64,000 nucleotides of DNA from Roseovarius amoyensis. Its GTDB lineage: Bacteria; Pseudomonadota; Alphaproteobacteria; Rhodobacterales; Rhodobacteraceae. Each line of letters starts with the position of its first letter. Position 1 is the first letter of the stretch. The translations under genes were made by a program, and so were the position numbers. The notes under the pieces are model-generated. The model was given only the letters and a program-made list of their open reading frames with translations. It was not told where the DNA came from and made no database searches. Where the stretch lies: positions 1 through 64,000 of the forward strand of contig NZ_QITQ01000014.1 of the NCBI RefSeq assembly GCF_003260265.1, written 5' to 3'. This document shows, in pieces, positions 25,411-33,980 of the stretch.

Positions 25411-27492
25411 ATGCCGGCGGTGACCATACGCAACATCTTTCAACCAACCGTGCTGCTGGCGCTGGCGCTGATGGCGGTGATCGTGATGATGATCCTGCCG
25501 ATGCCCGCCTGGGTGCTGGATGTGGGGCTCGCCGGGTCCTTCGCGCTGGCGATCCTGATTTTCACCCTCACGCTGTTCATCGAGCGCCCGCTTGATTTCT
25601 CGGCCTTTCCGACGGTCTTGCTGGCATCGCTCATGCTGCGGCTGTCGCTCAACGTGTCCTCGACCAAGCTGATCATCGGGCAAGGGCACACCGGCACCGA
25701 TGCCGTCGGCGAGGTGATCGAAGGGTTCGCCGATTTCATCATGGGTGGCAGCGTGTTCCTGGGGCTGGTGGTCTTTGGTGTGCTGCTGATCGTCAATTTC
25801 ATGGTCATCACCAAGGGGGCGGCGCGCATGGCGGAGGTCGGCGCGCGCTTTGCCCTCGACGGCATGCCGGGCAAGCAACTCGCCATCGACAGCGACATGT
25901 CCGCCGGCGCCATCGACCATGCCGAGGCCAAGGAACGCCGCGAACGCGAGCAGCAGGAGACCACCTTCTTTGGCTCGCTCGACGGCGCGTCGAAATTCGT
26001 CAAGGGCGATGCCGTCGCGGGCTTGCTGATCACGCTGCTCAACCTGGTGATGGGGCTGATCATGGGGACGGTGGTACACGGCATGCCGCTTTCCACCGCG
26101 TTCGAGACCTATGCCATCCTCACCGTTGGCGACGGGTTGGTGACGCAGATCCCGGCGGTTGTGATCTCGATCGCATCGGCGCTGTTGTTGGCGCGCGGCG
26201 GCACCCATGGCGCGACAGACCTGGCGCTTGCCACGCAGCTGGGCCGTCATCCGGCGGCGCTGGCAACGGTGGCGGTGCTGATGGCGCTGTTCGCTCTGGT
26301 GCCGGGGTTGCCCTTTGTGCCCTTCATCCTGGGCGGGGCCGGGCTGGGGGCGGTGGCGGCGTGGATGTACCGCCGCGACCGTGCCGCACAAGCCGCCCCG
26401 GCAGAGATGCCGCCGTCCGCCCCGGCAGAGCGGTCGATGGGCGAGATACTGGATCTCGACGATGTGCATGTCGAATTCGCACCGGACCTGGTGCATATGG
26501 TGCTCGATCCCGGTACCGGGCTGGATGCGCGCATCTTGAACATGCGCCGCTTCGTCGCCACGAAATACGGCCTGATCCTGCCAGAAATCCGCCTGACCGA
26601 CGACCCCTCGCTGGGCAACGGGGTCTATGTGATCCGCATCCAGGGGGTCGAACAGGCCCGCGCCCGGCTGATGCCCGCCCGGGTGCTGGCGCTCGATCCC
26701 GATGCCAACCCCGACCTGCCGCCGGGCGAGGCGGTGGCAGAACCTGTCTATGGCGCCCCCGCCCGCTGGATCGACGCCGGGGCCGAGGACGACGCCGCCC
26801 TTGCCGGCACCACTTTGGTGCGCCCGGCCGAGGTGCTGGCGACCCACCTTCTTGAGGTGATAAAGCGCAACCTCAGCCGCCTTCTGACGATGAAATCCAT
26901 GCGCCGGCTGCTGGACGAGATGGTCAACCTGCCCGACCCCGCGCGTGCAGAGGCCAACCGCAAGCTGCTGGAGGAACTGATCCCCGACCGGGTGCCCAGT
27001 GACCTGTTGCATTCGATCCTGCGGCTGCTGCTGGCCGAACAGGTGTCGATCCGCAACCTGCCCCTGATACTGGAGGCCACGGCCGAGGGCCGCCAGCGCC
27101 ACACCCAGCCAGAGGCCATCTGCGAGCAGGTGCGCCAGCGGCTGGGTTTCCAGATCGTCGGCGGGTTGCGGCGCGAGGATGGCACGCTGCCGCTGATCCA
27201 GCTGGCACCGGATTGGGAAGCGCGGTTTTCGACCTACCAGATGGAGGGCGAGGGCGGACGCCCCGATGTCGCCCTGCCGCCCGAATTGTTCAATGCGCTC
27301 GCCCAGGGCGTACGCGAACAGGTGACGAAGGCGGGCGAAGAGGGCGCCTTTCCCGCCATCGTCTCATCCGCGCTGAGGCGGCGGTTCCTGCGTACCGTGC
27401 TGGCCGCCAAGGGCATCACCAACCCCGTCCTGTCGTTCGAGGAAATCGGCATTGATGCGCAGCCGGCGCTTATGGGTGTGGTGCCGGGATGA
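25411..27492 (+). CDS. flhA: Flagellar export gate protein FlhA
   Basis: The 693-residue protein has eight N-terminal membrane helices with the FHIPEP-family core PLDFSAFPTVLLASLMLRLS, then LNVSSTKLIIGQGHTG and DGMPGKQLAIDSDMSAGAI. The C-terminal cytosolic half forms the export-substrate platform (DLVHMVLDPGTGLDARILNM, LLLAEQVSIRNLPLILEA). FlhA forms the nonameric ring of the type III export apparatus and uses proton flow. It starts 3 bp after the transglycosylase stop and overlaps fliR by 4 bp. Confidence 0.98.
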   Translation: MPAVTIRNIFQPTVLLALALMAVIVMMILPMPAWVLDVGLAGSFALAILIFTLTLFIERPLDFSAFPTVLLASLMLRLSLNVSSTKLIIGQGHTGTDAVGEVIEGFADFIMGGSVFLGLVVFGVLLIVNFMVITKGAARMAEVGARFALDGMPGKQLAIDSDMSAGAIDHAEAKERREREQQETTFFGSLDGASKFVKGDAVAGLLITLLNLVMGLIMGTVVHGMPLSTAFETYAILTVGDGLVTQIPAVVISIASALLLARGGTHGATDLALATQLGRHPAALATVAVLMALFALVPGLPFVPFILGGAGLGAVAAWMYRRDRAAQAAPAEMPPSAPAERSMGEILDLDDVHVEFAPDLVHMVLDPGTGLDARILNMRRFVATKYGLILPEIRLTDDPSLGNGVYVIRIQGVEQARARLMPARVLALDPDANPDLPPGEAVAEPVYGAPARWIDAGAEDDAALAGTTLVRPAEVLATHLLEVIKRNLSRLLTMKSMRRLLDEMVNLPDPARAEANRKLLEELIPDRVPSDLLHSILRLLLAEQVSIRNLPLILEATAEGRQRHTQPEAICEQVRQRLGFQIVGGLRREDGTLPLIQLAPDWEARFSTYQMEGEGGRPDVALPPELFNALAQGVREQVTKAGEEGAFPAIVSSALRRRFLRTVLAAKGITNPVLSFEEIGIDAQPALMGVVPG

Positions 27493-28259
27493 CGGCGCTG
27501 GCCGAGTTGGGGGGCATCGCCGGGCAGGTGCTGTGGCTGCATGCCATCGTTTTCCTGCGGGTCGGGCCGGTGATGTCGCTCTTTCCTGGTTTCGGCGACC
27601 AAAGCGTGCCGGTGCGTATCCGCCTGATGCTGGCGCTGATGCTGACCGCCGTTACCGCGCCTGCGGTCGCACCGGGGCTGGGGGCCCTGGCCGAGGCGCC
27701 ACCGCCAGTACGGCTCATGCTGACGGAAACGGGTATCGGTCTGCTGCTCGGGATCGGGCTGCGGCTGTTCATCATCGCGCTGCAGACGGCAGGTGCGATG
27801 GCGGCGCAGGCGATGTCGCTGTCGCAGATCGTCGGCAGCGCCGGGGCCGAGCCAATGCCGGCGATGGGGCATCTGCTGGTCATGGGCGGGCTGGCGCTGG
27901 CCTTTACGCTGGGGCTGCATGTGCGCGCGGCGCAGATGATGATCCTGAGTTATGACCTCCTGCCGCCCAGCCTGGCGCCCGCCGCGTCGGCGGTCGTGGA
28001 ATGGGGCGTGGCGCAGGTGGCCCATGCCTTTGGCCTCGCCTTCACCCTGGCGGCGCCCTTCGTCATCGTTTCGGTGCTCTACAACCTGACGCTCGGCATC
28101 ATAAACCGGGCGATGCCGCAGCTGATGGTGGTTTTTGTCGGCGCGCCCTTCATCACCGGGGCCGGGTTGGTGATGCTGATGCTGCTGGCGCCATTGATGC
28201 TGACCCTGTGGATGGAGGCGCTGTCAGCCTTTGTCGCCAATCCTCTGGGAGGCGGCTGA
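27489..28259 (+). CDS. fliR: Flagellar export gate protein FliR
   Basis: The 256-residue membrane protein has about six hydrophobic helices. FliR-type stretches are FLRVGPVMSLFPGFGDQSVP with VRIRLMLALMLTAVTAP, TGIGLLLGIGLRLFIIAL, GAMAAQAMSLSQIVG and LGIINRAMPQLMVVFVGAP. FliR joins FliP and FliQ in the export pore. It overlaps flhA by 4 bp, and its last base pairs overlap the flhB start (ATG at 28259), giving a tightly coupled flhA-fliR-flhB block. Confidence 0.96.
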   Translation: MTALAELGGIAGQVLWLHAIVFLRVGPVMSLFPGFGDQSVPVRIRLMLALMLTAVTAPAVAPGLGALAEAPPPVRLMLTETGIGLLLGIGLRLFIIALQTAGAMAAQAMSLSQIVGSAGAEPMPAMGHLLVMGGLALAFTLGLHVRAAQMMILSYDLLPPSLAPAASAVVEWGVAQVAHAFGLAFTLAAPFVIVSVLYNLTLGIINRAMPQLMVVFVGAPFITGAGLVMLMLLAPLMLTLWMEALSAFVANPLGGG

Positions 28260-29344
28260 TGTCCGGGGCCGACGACGATACCGAAAAGTCGCACGAACCC
28301 ACCGAGCACAAGCTGCTTGAGGCGCGCAAGAAGGGCGATATCGCGCGTTCGGCTGACCTGACCACCGCCGCCGCCTATGGCGGGCTGCTGTTGGCGCTGC
28401 TGTCGGCCGGGCCTGCGTCGGTAACGCGGCTGGGCGATGTCCTGGCCGGGCTGATCGGGCGCGCCGACCCGCTGGCGCGGCTTGTCTTCGACGGGCCCGC
28501 CGCGGCGCCGGTCGGTGGGCTGTTGATCGCCGTGGCGGGGGCGCTTACGACAGTGCTGCTGATGCCGCCCGCCTTTGCGCTGTTGTCGGTGATCGGCCAG
28601 CGCGGCCTTGTGATGGCGCCCGACAAGCTGCGTCCGCGCCTGTCGCGCATCGACCCGATCCAGAACGCGCGCAAGAAATACGGGCCATCCGGCCTGTTCG
28701 AATTCGCCAAGAGCCTGGCCAAGCTGCTGCTTTACTCGGTGGTGCTCGGTGTCTTCCTGGCCGCACGGATGTCGGACACGGCCGGTGCCCTGCATGCCGA
28801 GCCGCACCTGATCGGCGCGCTGATGACGCGGATGGTAGTGGAATTTCTGGGCATAGTGCTGCCCGTCGCGCTGGCCATAGGCGCGGTTGATCTGATCTGG
28901 CAGAACTTCGACCATCGCCGCCGTCTGCGCATGTCGCACAAGGAATTGCGCGACGAGCACAAGAACCACGAGGGCGATCCCCATTTCAAGCAGGAACGCC
29001 GCCAGCGCGGCCAGCGCATTGCTGCCGGCCAGATGATGCGCGATGTGCCGCAGGCAGATGTGGTGATCGTGAACCCGACGCATTTCGCCGTGGCGCTGAA
29101 ATGGTCGCGCCTGCCCGGTTCGGCGCCGGTCTGCGTCGCCAAGGGCGTGGACCACGTGGCGCACGCCATCCGCGACCTGGCGCAGGAATCGGGCGTGCCC
29201 ATTCGCAACGACCCGCCGACGGCGCGGGCCCTCTATGCCACCACCGCGATCGGGGAAGAGATCGAGTCGGAGCATTACCGTGCCGTCGCCGCCGCGATCC
29301 GCTTTGCCGAACGCATGCGCGCACGCGCAAGGACCTTTGGGTGA
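28259..29344 (+). CDS. flhB: Flagellar export switch protein FlhB
   Basis: The 361-residue protein starts MSGADDDTEKSHEPTEHKLL and EARKKGDIARS, as in FlhB. It has four membrane helices, a cytosolic linker SHKELRDEHKNHEGDPHFKQ, and the self-cleavage motif Asn272-Pro-Thr-His275 (VNPTHFAVAL). Cleavage between Asn and Pro switches export from hook to filament substrates, in concert with FliK (encoded at 39774). The ATG at 28259 overlaps fliR; longer upstream readings are shadows. Its stop overlaps the GTG of the next small gene. Confidence 0.97.
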   Translation: MSGADDDTEKSHEPTEHKLLEARKKGDIARSADLTTAAAYGGLLLALLSAGPASVTRLGDVLAGLIGRADPLARLVFDGPAAAPVGGLLIAVAGALTTVLLMPPAFALLSVIGQRGLVMAPDKLRPRLSRIDPIQNARKKYGPSGLFEFAKSLAKLLLYSVVLGVFLAARMSDTAGALHAEPHLIGALMTRMVVEFLGIVLPVALAIGAVDLIWQNFDHRRRLRMSHKELRDEHKNHEGDPHFKQERRQRGQRIAAGQMMRDVPQADVVIVNPTHFAVALKWSRLPGSAPVCVAKGVDHVAHAIRDLAQESGVPIRNDPPTARALYATTAIGEEIESEHYRAVAAAIRFAERMRARARTFG

Positions 29345-29793
29345 CGCGCGATCCGACAGCGGAACTGGCCCGTCTGACGGCCCTGGTCCGAGATGCCGAA
29401 GCGGCGCGGATGCGTCGGCTGACGGAGGAAGAGACACGCATCAGGGCGGATCTGGCCGCGCTGGATGCCGTCCGCCGCGAGGCGCAGGCGCTGCCTGCAG
29501 ACGCGCTCGCCGCGCCGCGCAGTGTCGGTGCGGACATGCTTTGGCAGGCCTGGATCGGCCGCAGGCGCGAAGATCTGCAGATACGCCTGGCCCGTATTCT
29601 GGCGCGCAAAGGGGCGGCCATGCGGGGGCTGCAGGTAGCGCATGGCCGCTGCGAAGCGGCCGAAAGCCTGCACGAGCGGGCGCGGAGCGCGCGCACCGAA
29701 GGGCAGGAAAAAGCACAAATTGCACAGCAACAGAGCCTGTTTTCCCTATTGCGGGGCAGTGCCGCCGCGCGTCTGCCAGACGACGGGTGCTGA
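29341..29793 (+). CDS. Small charged coiled-coil protein, FliJ-like candidate
   Basis: The 150-residue product is almost entirely helical and rich in Arg, Glu and Ala (ELARLTALVRDAEAARMRRL, then RREDLQIRLARILARKGAAM), with no membrane segment. The start is GTG 29341, overlapping the flhB stop by 4 bp. Size and coiled-coil character match FliJ, the stalk of the FliI ATPase, but FliJ sequences are too divergent to confirm by eye and fliI lies 5 kb away. It ends 11 bp before the convergent second FliL gene. Confidence 0.6.
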   Translation: MTRDPTAELARLTALVRDAEAARMRRLTEEETRIRADLAALDAVRREAQALPADALAAPRSVGADMLWQAWIGRRREDLQIRLARILARKGAAMRGLQVAHGRCEAAESLHERARSARTEGQEKAQIAQQQSLFSLLRGSAAARLPDDGC

Positions 29794-29803
29794 GCCCGTT
29801 CTG

Positions 29804-30280
29804 CTAGAAATCCTGCCGCGCGATGTCGACGATCAGCACGTTGCGCACCACGTCGCCCAGAACATCGTGCGCGGTTTCGGTCAGCGCCATCCGCAGCACG
29901 TCAAGCGTGTTGCCATCGGTGAACATGCCCGCGAACCCACCCATGTTGGCGTGATCGAACAGCACCTGCAGCAGGGCATCGCGCAGCTTGGGTTCGCGCG
30001 CATAGACAGTGTCGCGCTCGCCCTGCTCAATCTCGATGCTGAACGACATCACCACCAGTGAATTGACCTGCGCATCCTTGACCACCGGCACGACGAACTG
30101 GTTGTTGAGCTTGACATACTCCGCCCCGCCGATGGTTTCGGGGCTGTCGTGTTCCGGCTCTGGCGGGGCGGTGTGCCCGGCCTCCAACTGTTCTGCCTGA
30201 GGTCGCAGGGCCAGGCCGCCGCCGATGCCGCCGGCCGCGCCAAGCAGGCAAAGGACCAGGGGAAGGATCAGGTTTCGCAT
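29804..30280 (-). CDS. FliL-family flagellar protein (second copy)
   Basis: The 158-residue protein has an N-terminal membrane or signal helix (about residues 3-26, rich in Gly). A periplasmic domain follows with EYVKLNNQFVVPVVKDAQV, NSLVVMSFSIEIEQGERDTV, and ending RNVLIVDIARQDF, a FliL-type fold. It differs clearly from the FliL at 19863. It is the last gene of the minus-strand flgB to flgH operon, 10 bp after flgH. Two FliL-type proteins in one cluster suggest distinct roles at the stator or basal body; which is the main FliL is not known. Confidence 0.75.
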   Translation of the reverse strand: MRNLILPLVLCLLGAAGGIGGGLALRPQAEQLEAGHTAPPEPEHDSPETIGGAEYVKLNNQFVVPVVKDAQVNSLVVMSFSIEIEQGERDTVYAREPKLRDALLQVLFDHANMGGFAGMFTDGNTLDVLRMALTETAHDVLGDVVRNVLIVDIARQDF

Positions 30281-30290
30281 TTCGTCCCCC

Positions 30291-31022
30291 TCAGAACGGC
30301 AGGATCATGTCCAGAACCTGCTGGCCATAGCGCGGCTGCTGAACATCGGTGATCTGGCCGCGCCCGCCGTACGAGATTCGTGCCGAGGCGATCTTGTCAT
30401 AGGTGATTTCGTTACGGCGCGAGATGTCGGCGGGGCGCACATAGCCCTGCACCATCAGTTCGCGCAGCTCGAAATTGACCCGCACCTCTTGCGTTCCGGC
30501 GATTTCAAGCACCCCGTTGGGCAGCACGTTCGTCACCGTCGCGGCGATGCGCAGGGTCAGTTCCTCTTGCCGGCGCACGGTTCCGTCACCGCCCGAAGAT
30601 CCGGACGAGTCGAGCGAGACCGCCTCGCCCATGCTGGCGCCATCGGGCAGATCTTCGTCGATGCGCTGCGGCAACCCGAAAAGATGGGGAATTTTCAGCG
30701 TTTCCGCTCCGTTGCGCGACCGCGACGTGCGGTTTGAAATCGACGCCTCGTCGTCAATCTCGATCACCACGGTCAGGATGTCGCCACGGCGCATTGCGCG
30801 ACGATCGCCCAGCAGCGAATGCTGGCCGCCGCTCCAGGTCGAGGCGCGGTCGACCCGGGCATCGGGCTCGGCGCTGAGCGGCAGACCGGGATAGAGCATG
30901 GCGGCGTGTTCGTCGCCCTCGCGCGCCTCGGAAAGGCTGGGCGGCCGGCCGAGGTGATCCATCCGCCCGCAGGCGGCGGGCAGAAATAGCAGCATGACCA
31001 GGAAACGGATGAGAAATGGCAA
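30291..31022 (-). CDS. flgH: Flagellar L-ring lipoprotein FlgH
   Basis: The 243-residue precursor has a signal peptide with lipobox LPAAC, so it is an outer-membrane lipoprotein. Family motifs are LLGDRRAMRRGDILTVVIE, DDEASISNRTSRSR, VTNVLPNGVLEIAGTQEVRV and GYVRPADISRRNEI, all typical of FlgH. It forms the L ring around the rod. The start is judged to be TTG 31022, six bases after a strong AGGAGG; an ATG at 31046 would overlap the flgA end and put the signal helix further in. It lies between flgA and the second fliL. Confidence 0.95.
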   Translation of the reverse strand: MPFLIRFLVMLLFLPAACGRMDHLGRPPSLSEAREGDEHAAMLYPGLPLSAEPDARVDRASTWSGGQHSLLGDRRAMRRGDILTVVIEIDDEASISNRTSRSRNGAETLKIPHLFGLPQRIDEDLPDGASMGEAVSLDSSGSSGGDGTVRRQEELTLRIAATVTNVLPNGVLEIAGTQEVRVNFELRELMVQGYVRPADISRRNEITYDKIASARISYGGRGQITDVQQPRYGQQVLDMILPF

Positions 31023-31032
31023 GCCAGACCTC

Positions 31033-31458
31033 CTATGGTGAGACATGAATGCGGCCGTCCGCGCCGACGCGGCCCGACACGGTGTTGCGCGACGCGAGGT
31101 TCATCGCCCGCACCGGTTCGCCCACACCGGCGCGCGACAGCGAACGCCCCTCGGCCAGGATCAGCAGCCCGCCGTGGTTGAAAACCAGGGTGACGATCTG
31201 GTTGCGCTCGACCAGCGCCGGCGCCCCGACATCCGCCAGCCGGATCGGTCGCCCGGCGTAAAGCGCAACGCGCGCCTCCTTGCCGACCAGATCGGCCGGG
31301 TGCGCCGCGACGCCGGGCATTTCGCCCGCCTTCAGGGTGATGTCCTGTTTGCCGATCACCTCTTGCGCCCGGATCGTGCGGACCGAGACGATCATGTCGG
31401 CGGCGGCGCCCCCGGGCGGGAGGGCGAGCAGGGCTATGGCGCAGGCGACCCGCAGCAT
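31033..31458 (-). CDS. flgA: Flagellar P-ring assembly chaperone FlgA
   Basis: The 141-residue precursor has a signal peptide (residues 1-20, ending GGAAA). A SAF-type domain follows with VRTIRAQEVIGKQDI, GKEARVALYAGRPIRLADVG, and VSGRVGADGRIHVSP at the end, matching the FlgA C-terminal core. FlgA assists polymerisation of FlgI in the periplasm. The version here is short, mainly the C-terminal domain. Its start overlaps the flgG stop at 31458. Confidence 0.9.
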   Translation of the reverse strand: MLRVACAIALLALPPGGAAADMIVSVRTIRAQEVIGKQDITLKAGEMPGVAAHPADLVGKEARVALYAGRPIRLADVGAPALVERNQIVTLVFNHGGLLILAEGRSLSRAGVGEPVRAMNLASRNTVSGRVGADGRIHVSP

Positions 31459-32243
31459 CAGCGCACCTGCGTCGTCGCGCCGAGCATCTGGTCGGCGGCC
31501 GAGATCACCTTGGCGTTTAGCTCATAGCCGCGCTGGGCCTCGATCAGTTCCGTCACCTCGCGCACGGCATCGACGGAGCTGTCCTCGAGATAACCCTGGC
31601 GGAGCGTGCCCAGCCCGTCACGCCCCGGCGTGCCGGCAAGCGGCTGTCCTGACGCCTCCGTTTCCAGGAAAAGGTTGCCGCCCATCGCCTCCAGCCCCTT
31701 GGGGTTGGTGAAACCGACCAAGTCGAACTGGCCCAGCAGCTCTGCCTCGGGCGTGTCGGTGAAATAGGCGTAAACCTCGCCATCGGCGTTGATCGACAGG
31801 CTGCGGGCATCCGTGGGAATGGTGATTTCAGGCGCGACAGCGAAACCGTCGGAGGTGACGATCAGCCCGTCGCCCGAACGTTTCAGCGCCCCGTCGCGGG
31901 TAAAGGCCCCCTGGCCCGAGGGCAGCGTTACCTCGAAAAAACCGTTGCCGTCTATGGCGATGTCCAGGTCGCCGCCTGTCTGTGACAGCGCCCCTTGGGC
32001 CAGCTGTACCGTCACCGCCGCCGGGCGCACGCCAAGGCCAAGCTGAACACCAGTGGGCAGAACCGTGCCGCCAAGCGCGTTGATGGTGCCGGCGCGGCTT
32101 TGCTGTTGATAGTGCAGATCGGCAAATTCCGCGCGGCGGGTGTTGTAGCCGGTGGTCGACATGTTGGCGAGGTTGTTGGAAATGGTCTCCACCCGCATCT
32201 GCTGGGCGGCCATGCCGGTGGCGGCGATTTTCAGGGCGCGCAT
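31458..32243 (-). CDS. flgG: Flagellar distal rod protein FlgG
   Basis: The 261-residue protein starts MRALKIAATGMAAQQMRVET with ISNNLANMSTTGYNTRRAEF, the FlgG N-terminus. It contains DLDIAIDGNGFFEVTLPSG and ends VTELIEAQRGYELNAKVISA. Length and motifs fit the distal rod subunit. It follows flgF by 24 bp and abuts flgA, so it lies within the flgB-to-fliL minus-strand operon. Confidence 0.97.
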   Translation of the reverse strand: MRALKIAATGMAAQQMRVETISNNLANMSTTGYNTRRAEFADLHYQQQSRAGTINALGGTVLPTGVQLGLGVRPAAVTVQLAQGALSQTGGDLDIAIDGNGFFEVTLPSGQGAFTRDGALKRSGDGLIVTSDGFAVAPEITIPTDARSLSINADGEVYAYFTDTPEAELLGQFDLVGFTNPKGLEAMGGNLFLETEASGQPLAGTPGRDGLGTLRQGYLEDSSVDAVREVTELIEAQRGYELNAKVISAADQMLGATTQVR

Positions 32244-32267
32244 GGGCGGTCTCCTTTATCCGGTGGT

Positions 32268-32984
32268 TTAGCGGCGGGTCAGGGCCTGCATGGCCTCGCG
32301 CAGGCGTTCATTGTCGGCGTCGAGAAAGCTCTGCCCCAGCTCATAGGCGCGCTGGACCTCGATCATGCGGGCGACCTGCAGGATCGGGTCGACATTGGAG
32401 CTTTCGAGCGAGCCTTGCAGGATGCGGCCACCCTCGACCGGCTCGACCCCGCTTTCGGTGCGAAACAGCGCGCCGCCCTCGCGTACCAGGTCGGTCGGGT
32501 CGGTGGGACGCACCAGCCCGATCTGGCCCAGCGGCCGGCCCGCCGCACTGATGATGCCGTCGGTGGCGATGCTGAAATCCGTCGTGTCTGGCGGCACGAA
32601 AATCGGCGCACCGCCATTGTCCAACACCCGGTGGCCGGCTGGTGTGACCAGATCGCCCTCGGCCGAGGCGGCAAAGCTGCCCGCCCGGGTCAACCGCTCG
32701 CCGGCGTCGGTTTCGACCAGGAAAAACCCGGGCCCCTCGATCGCCATGTCGAATTGGCCGCCGGTTTGGGTCAGCGCGCCCTGCTGAAGCGATATGTTGC
32801 GTGCCGAGGCGTGCGCCATCGACAATGACGGCCCACCACGGGCGTTGTGGACGTATTCCGCGAAAATGACCCCTTCCTGCCGGTATCCGGTGGTCGAGGC
32901 ATTGGCGATGTTGTTCGCCACGACCTGCATTTCCGACAACAGGCCGGTCTGGCGGGTCAGCGTGGTATAGGACAAGGTGCTCAT
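32268..32984 (-). CDS. flgF: Flagellar proximal rod protein FlgF
   Basis: The 238-residue protein begins MSTLSYTTLTRQTGLLSEMQ and VVANNIANASTTGYRQEG. It has FDMAIEGPGFFLVETDAG in the middle and MIEVQRAYELGQSFLDAD at the end. This rod-family pattern, its shorter length and its place before flgG mark it as FlgF. It lies 1 bp after the fliQ stop on the minus strand. Confidence 0.95.
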   Translation of the reverse strand: MSTLSYTTLTRQTGLLSEMQVVANNIANASTTGYRQEGVIFAEYVHNARGGPSLSMAHASARNISLQQGALTQTGGQFDMAIEGPGFFLVETDAGERLTRAGSFAASAEGDLVTPAGHRVLDNGGAPIFVPPDTTDFSIATDGIISAAGRPLGQIGLVRPTDPTDLVREGGALFRTESGVEPVEGGRILQGSLESSNVDPILQVARMIEVQRAYELGQSFLDADNERLREAMQALTRR

Positions 32985-32985
32985 G

Positions 32986-33255
32986 TCAGCCCCCGATGAT
33001 CAGCGGGACAAGCCGCGTCTGGAAAAAGCCGACCAGGGTTTCGGTCATGAACCCCATGGTCAGCCAGAACACCGCGACGATGGCGGCGAGCTTTGGCACG
33101 AAGGTCAGCGACATTTCCTGGATCGACGTCAGCGCCTGGAAGAGCCCGACCACGAGGCCGACCAGCAGTGCAACGCCGAGAATCGGCAGCGAGATGGCGG
33201 TGGCCACCCACAGCCCCTGACGCATCGAATCGAAAAGGATCGCCTCTTCCTGCAT
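32986..33255 (-). CDS. fliQ: Flagellar export gate protein FliQ
   Basis: The 89-residue protein has two membrane helices in the FliQ layout: LWVATAISLPILGVALLVGL with VGLFQALTSIQEMSLTFVPK, then IVAVFWLTMGFMTETLVGFF. FliQ forms four peripheral subunits of the FliPQR gate. It sits between fliE and flgF, and its stop is one base from the flgF start. Confidence 0.96.
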   Translation of the reverse strand: MQEEAILFDSMRQGLWVATAISLPILGVALLVGLVVGLFQALTSIQEMSLTFVPKLAAIVAVFWLTMGFMTETLVGFFQTRLVPLIIGG

Positions 33256-33258
33256 GGC

Positions 33259-33549
33259 TCAGACCGGCATCCGCAGGATTTCCTGGTAGGCCTCGACGAC
33301 CTTGTCGCGCACCGTAACCACGGTTTCGACCGCCAGTTCCGACTGCGCCAGCGCTTGGACCAGGGCGTGCGGATCGGCCTCGCCGGTCATCGCCGCCCTG
33401 GCCAACGCCTCGCCCCGTTCGAGGGTTGCGGCGAAATCGAGGGCGGCGTCTTTTGCCGCCTCGTCCGGGCCGGGCGTCGTGTTTTCAGGCTCTGTTGCCG
33501 GGCGGGCCGCGGTGTATCTCTGTGCGGCTCCGATTGTGCCGATATCCAT
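33259..33549 (-). CDS. fliE: Flagellar hook-basal body protein FliE
   Basis: The 96-residue protein has a disordered start and a C-terminal helical half containing DFAATLERGEALARAAMTG, then ALVQALAQSELAVETVVTVR and KVVEAYQEILRMPV, the FliE core. FliE links the MS ring and export gate to the rod. It follows flgC by 26 bp and precedes fliQ by 3 bp. Confidence 0.94.
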   Translation of the reverse strand: MDIGTIGAAQRYTAARPATEPENTTPGPDEAAKDAALDFAATLERGEALARAAMTGEADPHALVQALAQSELAVETVVTVRDKVVEAYQEILRMPV

Positions 33550-33575
33550 TCTGGATCTCCTTGATGTCTGATTTT

Positions 33576-33968
33576 CTATCTGCGCAGCAGATCGAACAGG
33601 TTTTTCGACATGGTTCGCGCCTGTTCGAACATCTTGAGATTGGCCTCGTAACTGCGCTGTGCCTCACGTGCGTCGGCCAGCTCGATCACCAGATTGACGT
33701 TTGAGCCGGTGTAATAGCCATCGTCATTGGCCAGCGGGTGGGACGGGTCGTAGATGCGCTGTGGTTCCGTCGGGTCGAGGCGCACGCGCCCGGCCTCGAC
33801 CCGCCCGACTGCCCCGCCGGCGTCGTGAACCGATTGAAACGGCACCGTCTTACGCCGATAGCCGGGCGTGTCGGCATTGGCGATGTTCTCCGACAGGTGC
33901 CGCAGGCGTTGCGACTGGGCCCTGAGGCCGCTGGCGGTAATCGAAAGCGCATCTGAAAATTCGGCCAT
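33576..33968 (-). CDS. flgC: Flagellar proximal rod protein FlgC
   Basis: The 130-residue protein has the rod N-terminal motif LSITASGLRAQSQRLRHL with SENIANADTPGYRRKTVPF. It ends NVNLVIELADAREAQRSYEA with NLKMFEQARTMSKN, as in FlgC. Together with FlgB and FlgF it builds the proximal rod. It lies 12 bp after flgB. Confidence 0.95.
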   Translation of the reverse strand: MAEFSDALSITASGLRAQSQRLRHLSENIANADTPGYRRKTVPFQSVHDAGGAVGRVEAGRVRLDPTEPQRIYDPSHPLANDDGYYTGSNVNLVIELADAREAQRSYEANLKMFEQARTMSKNLFDLLRR

Positions 33969-33980
33969 GTCGCGCGCCCC

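Noticed and set aside
25351-27102. 583-residue minus-strand frame opposite flhA
   Set aside because: His/Gln/Arg-rich composition typical of antisense GC-rich coding DNA; flhA on the plus strand is unambiguous.
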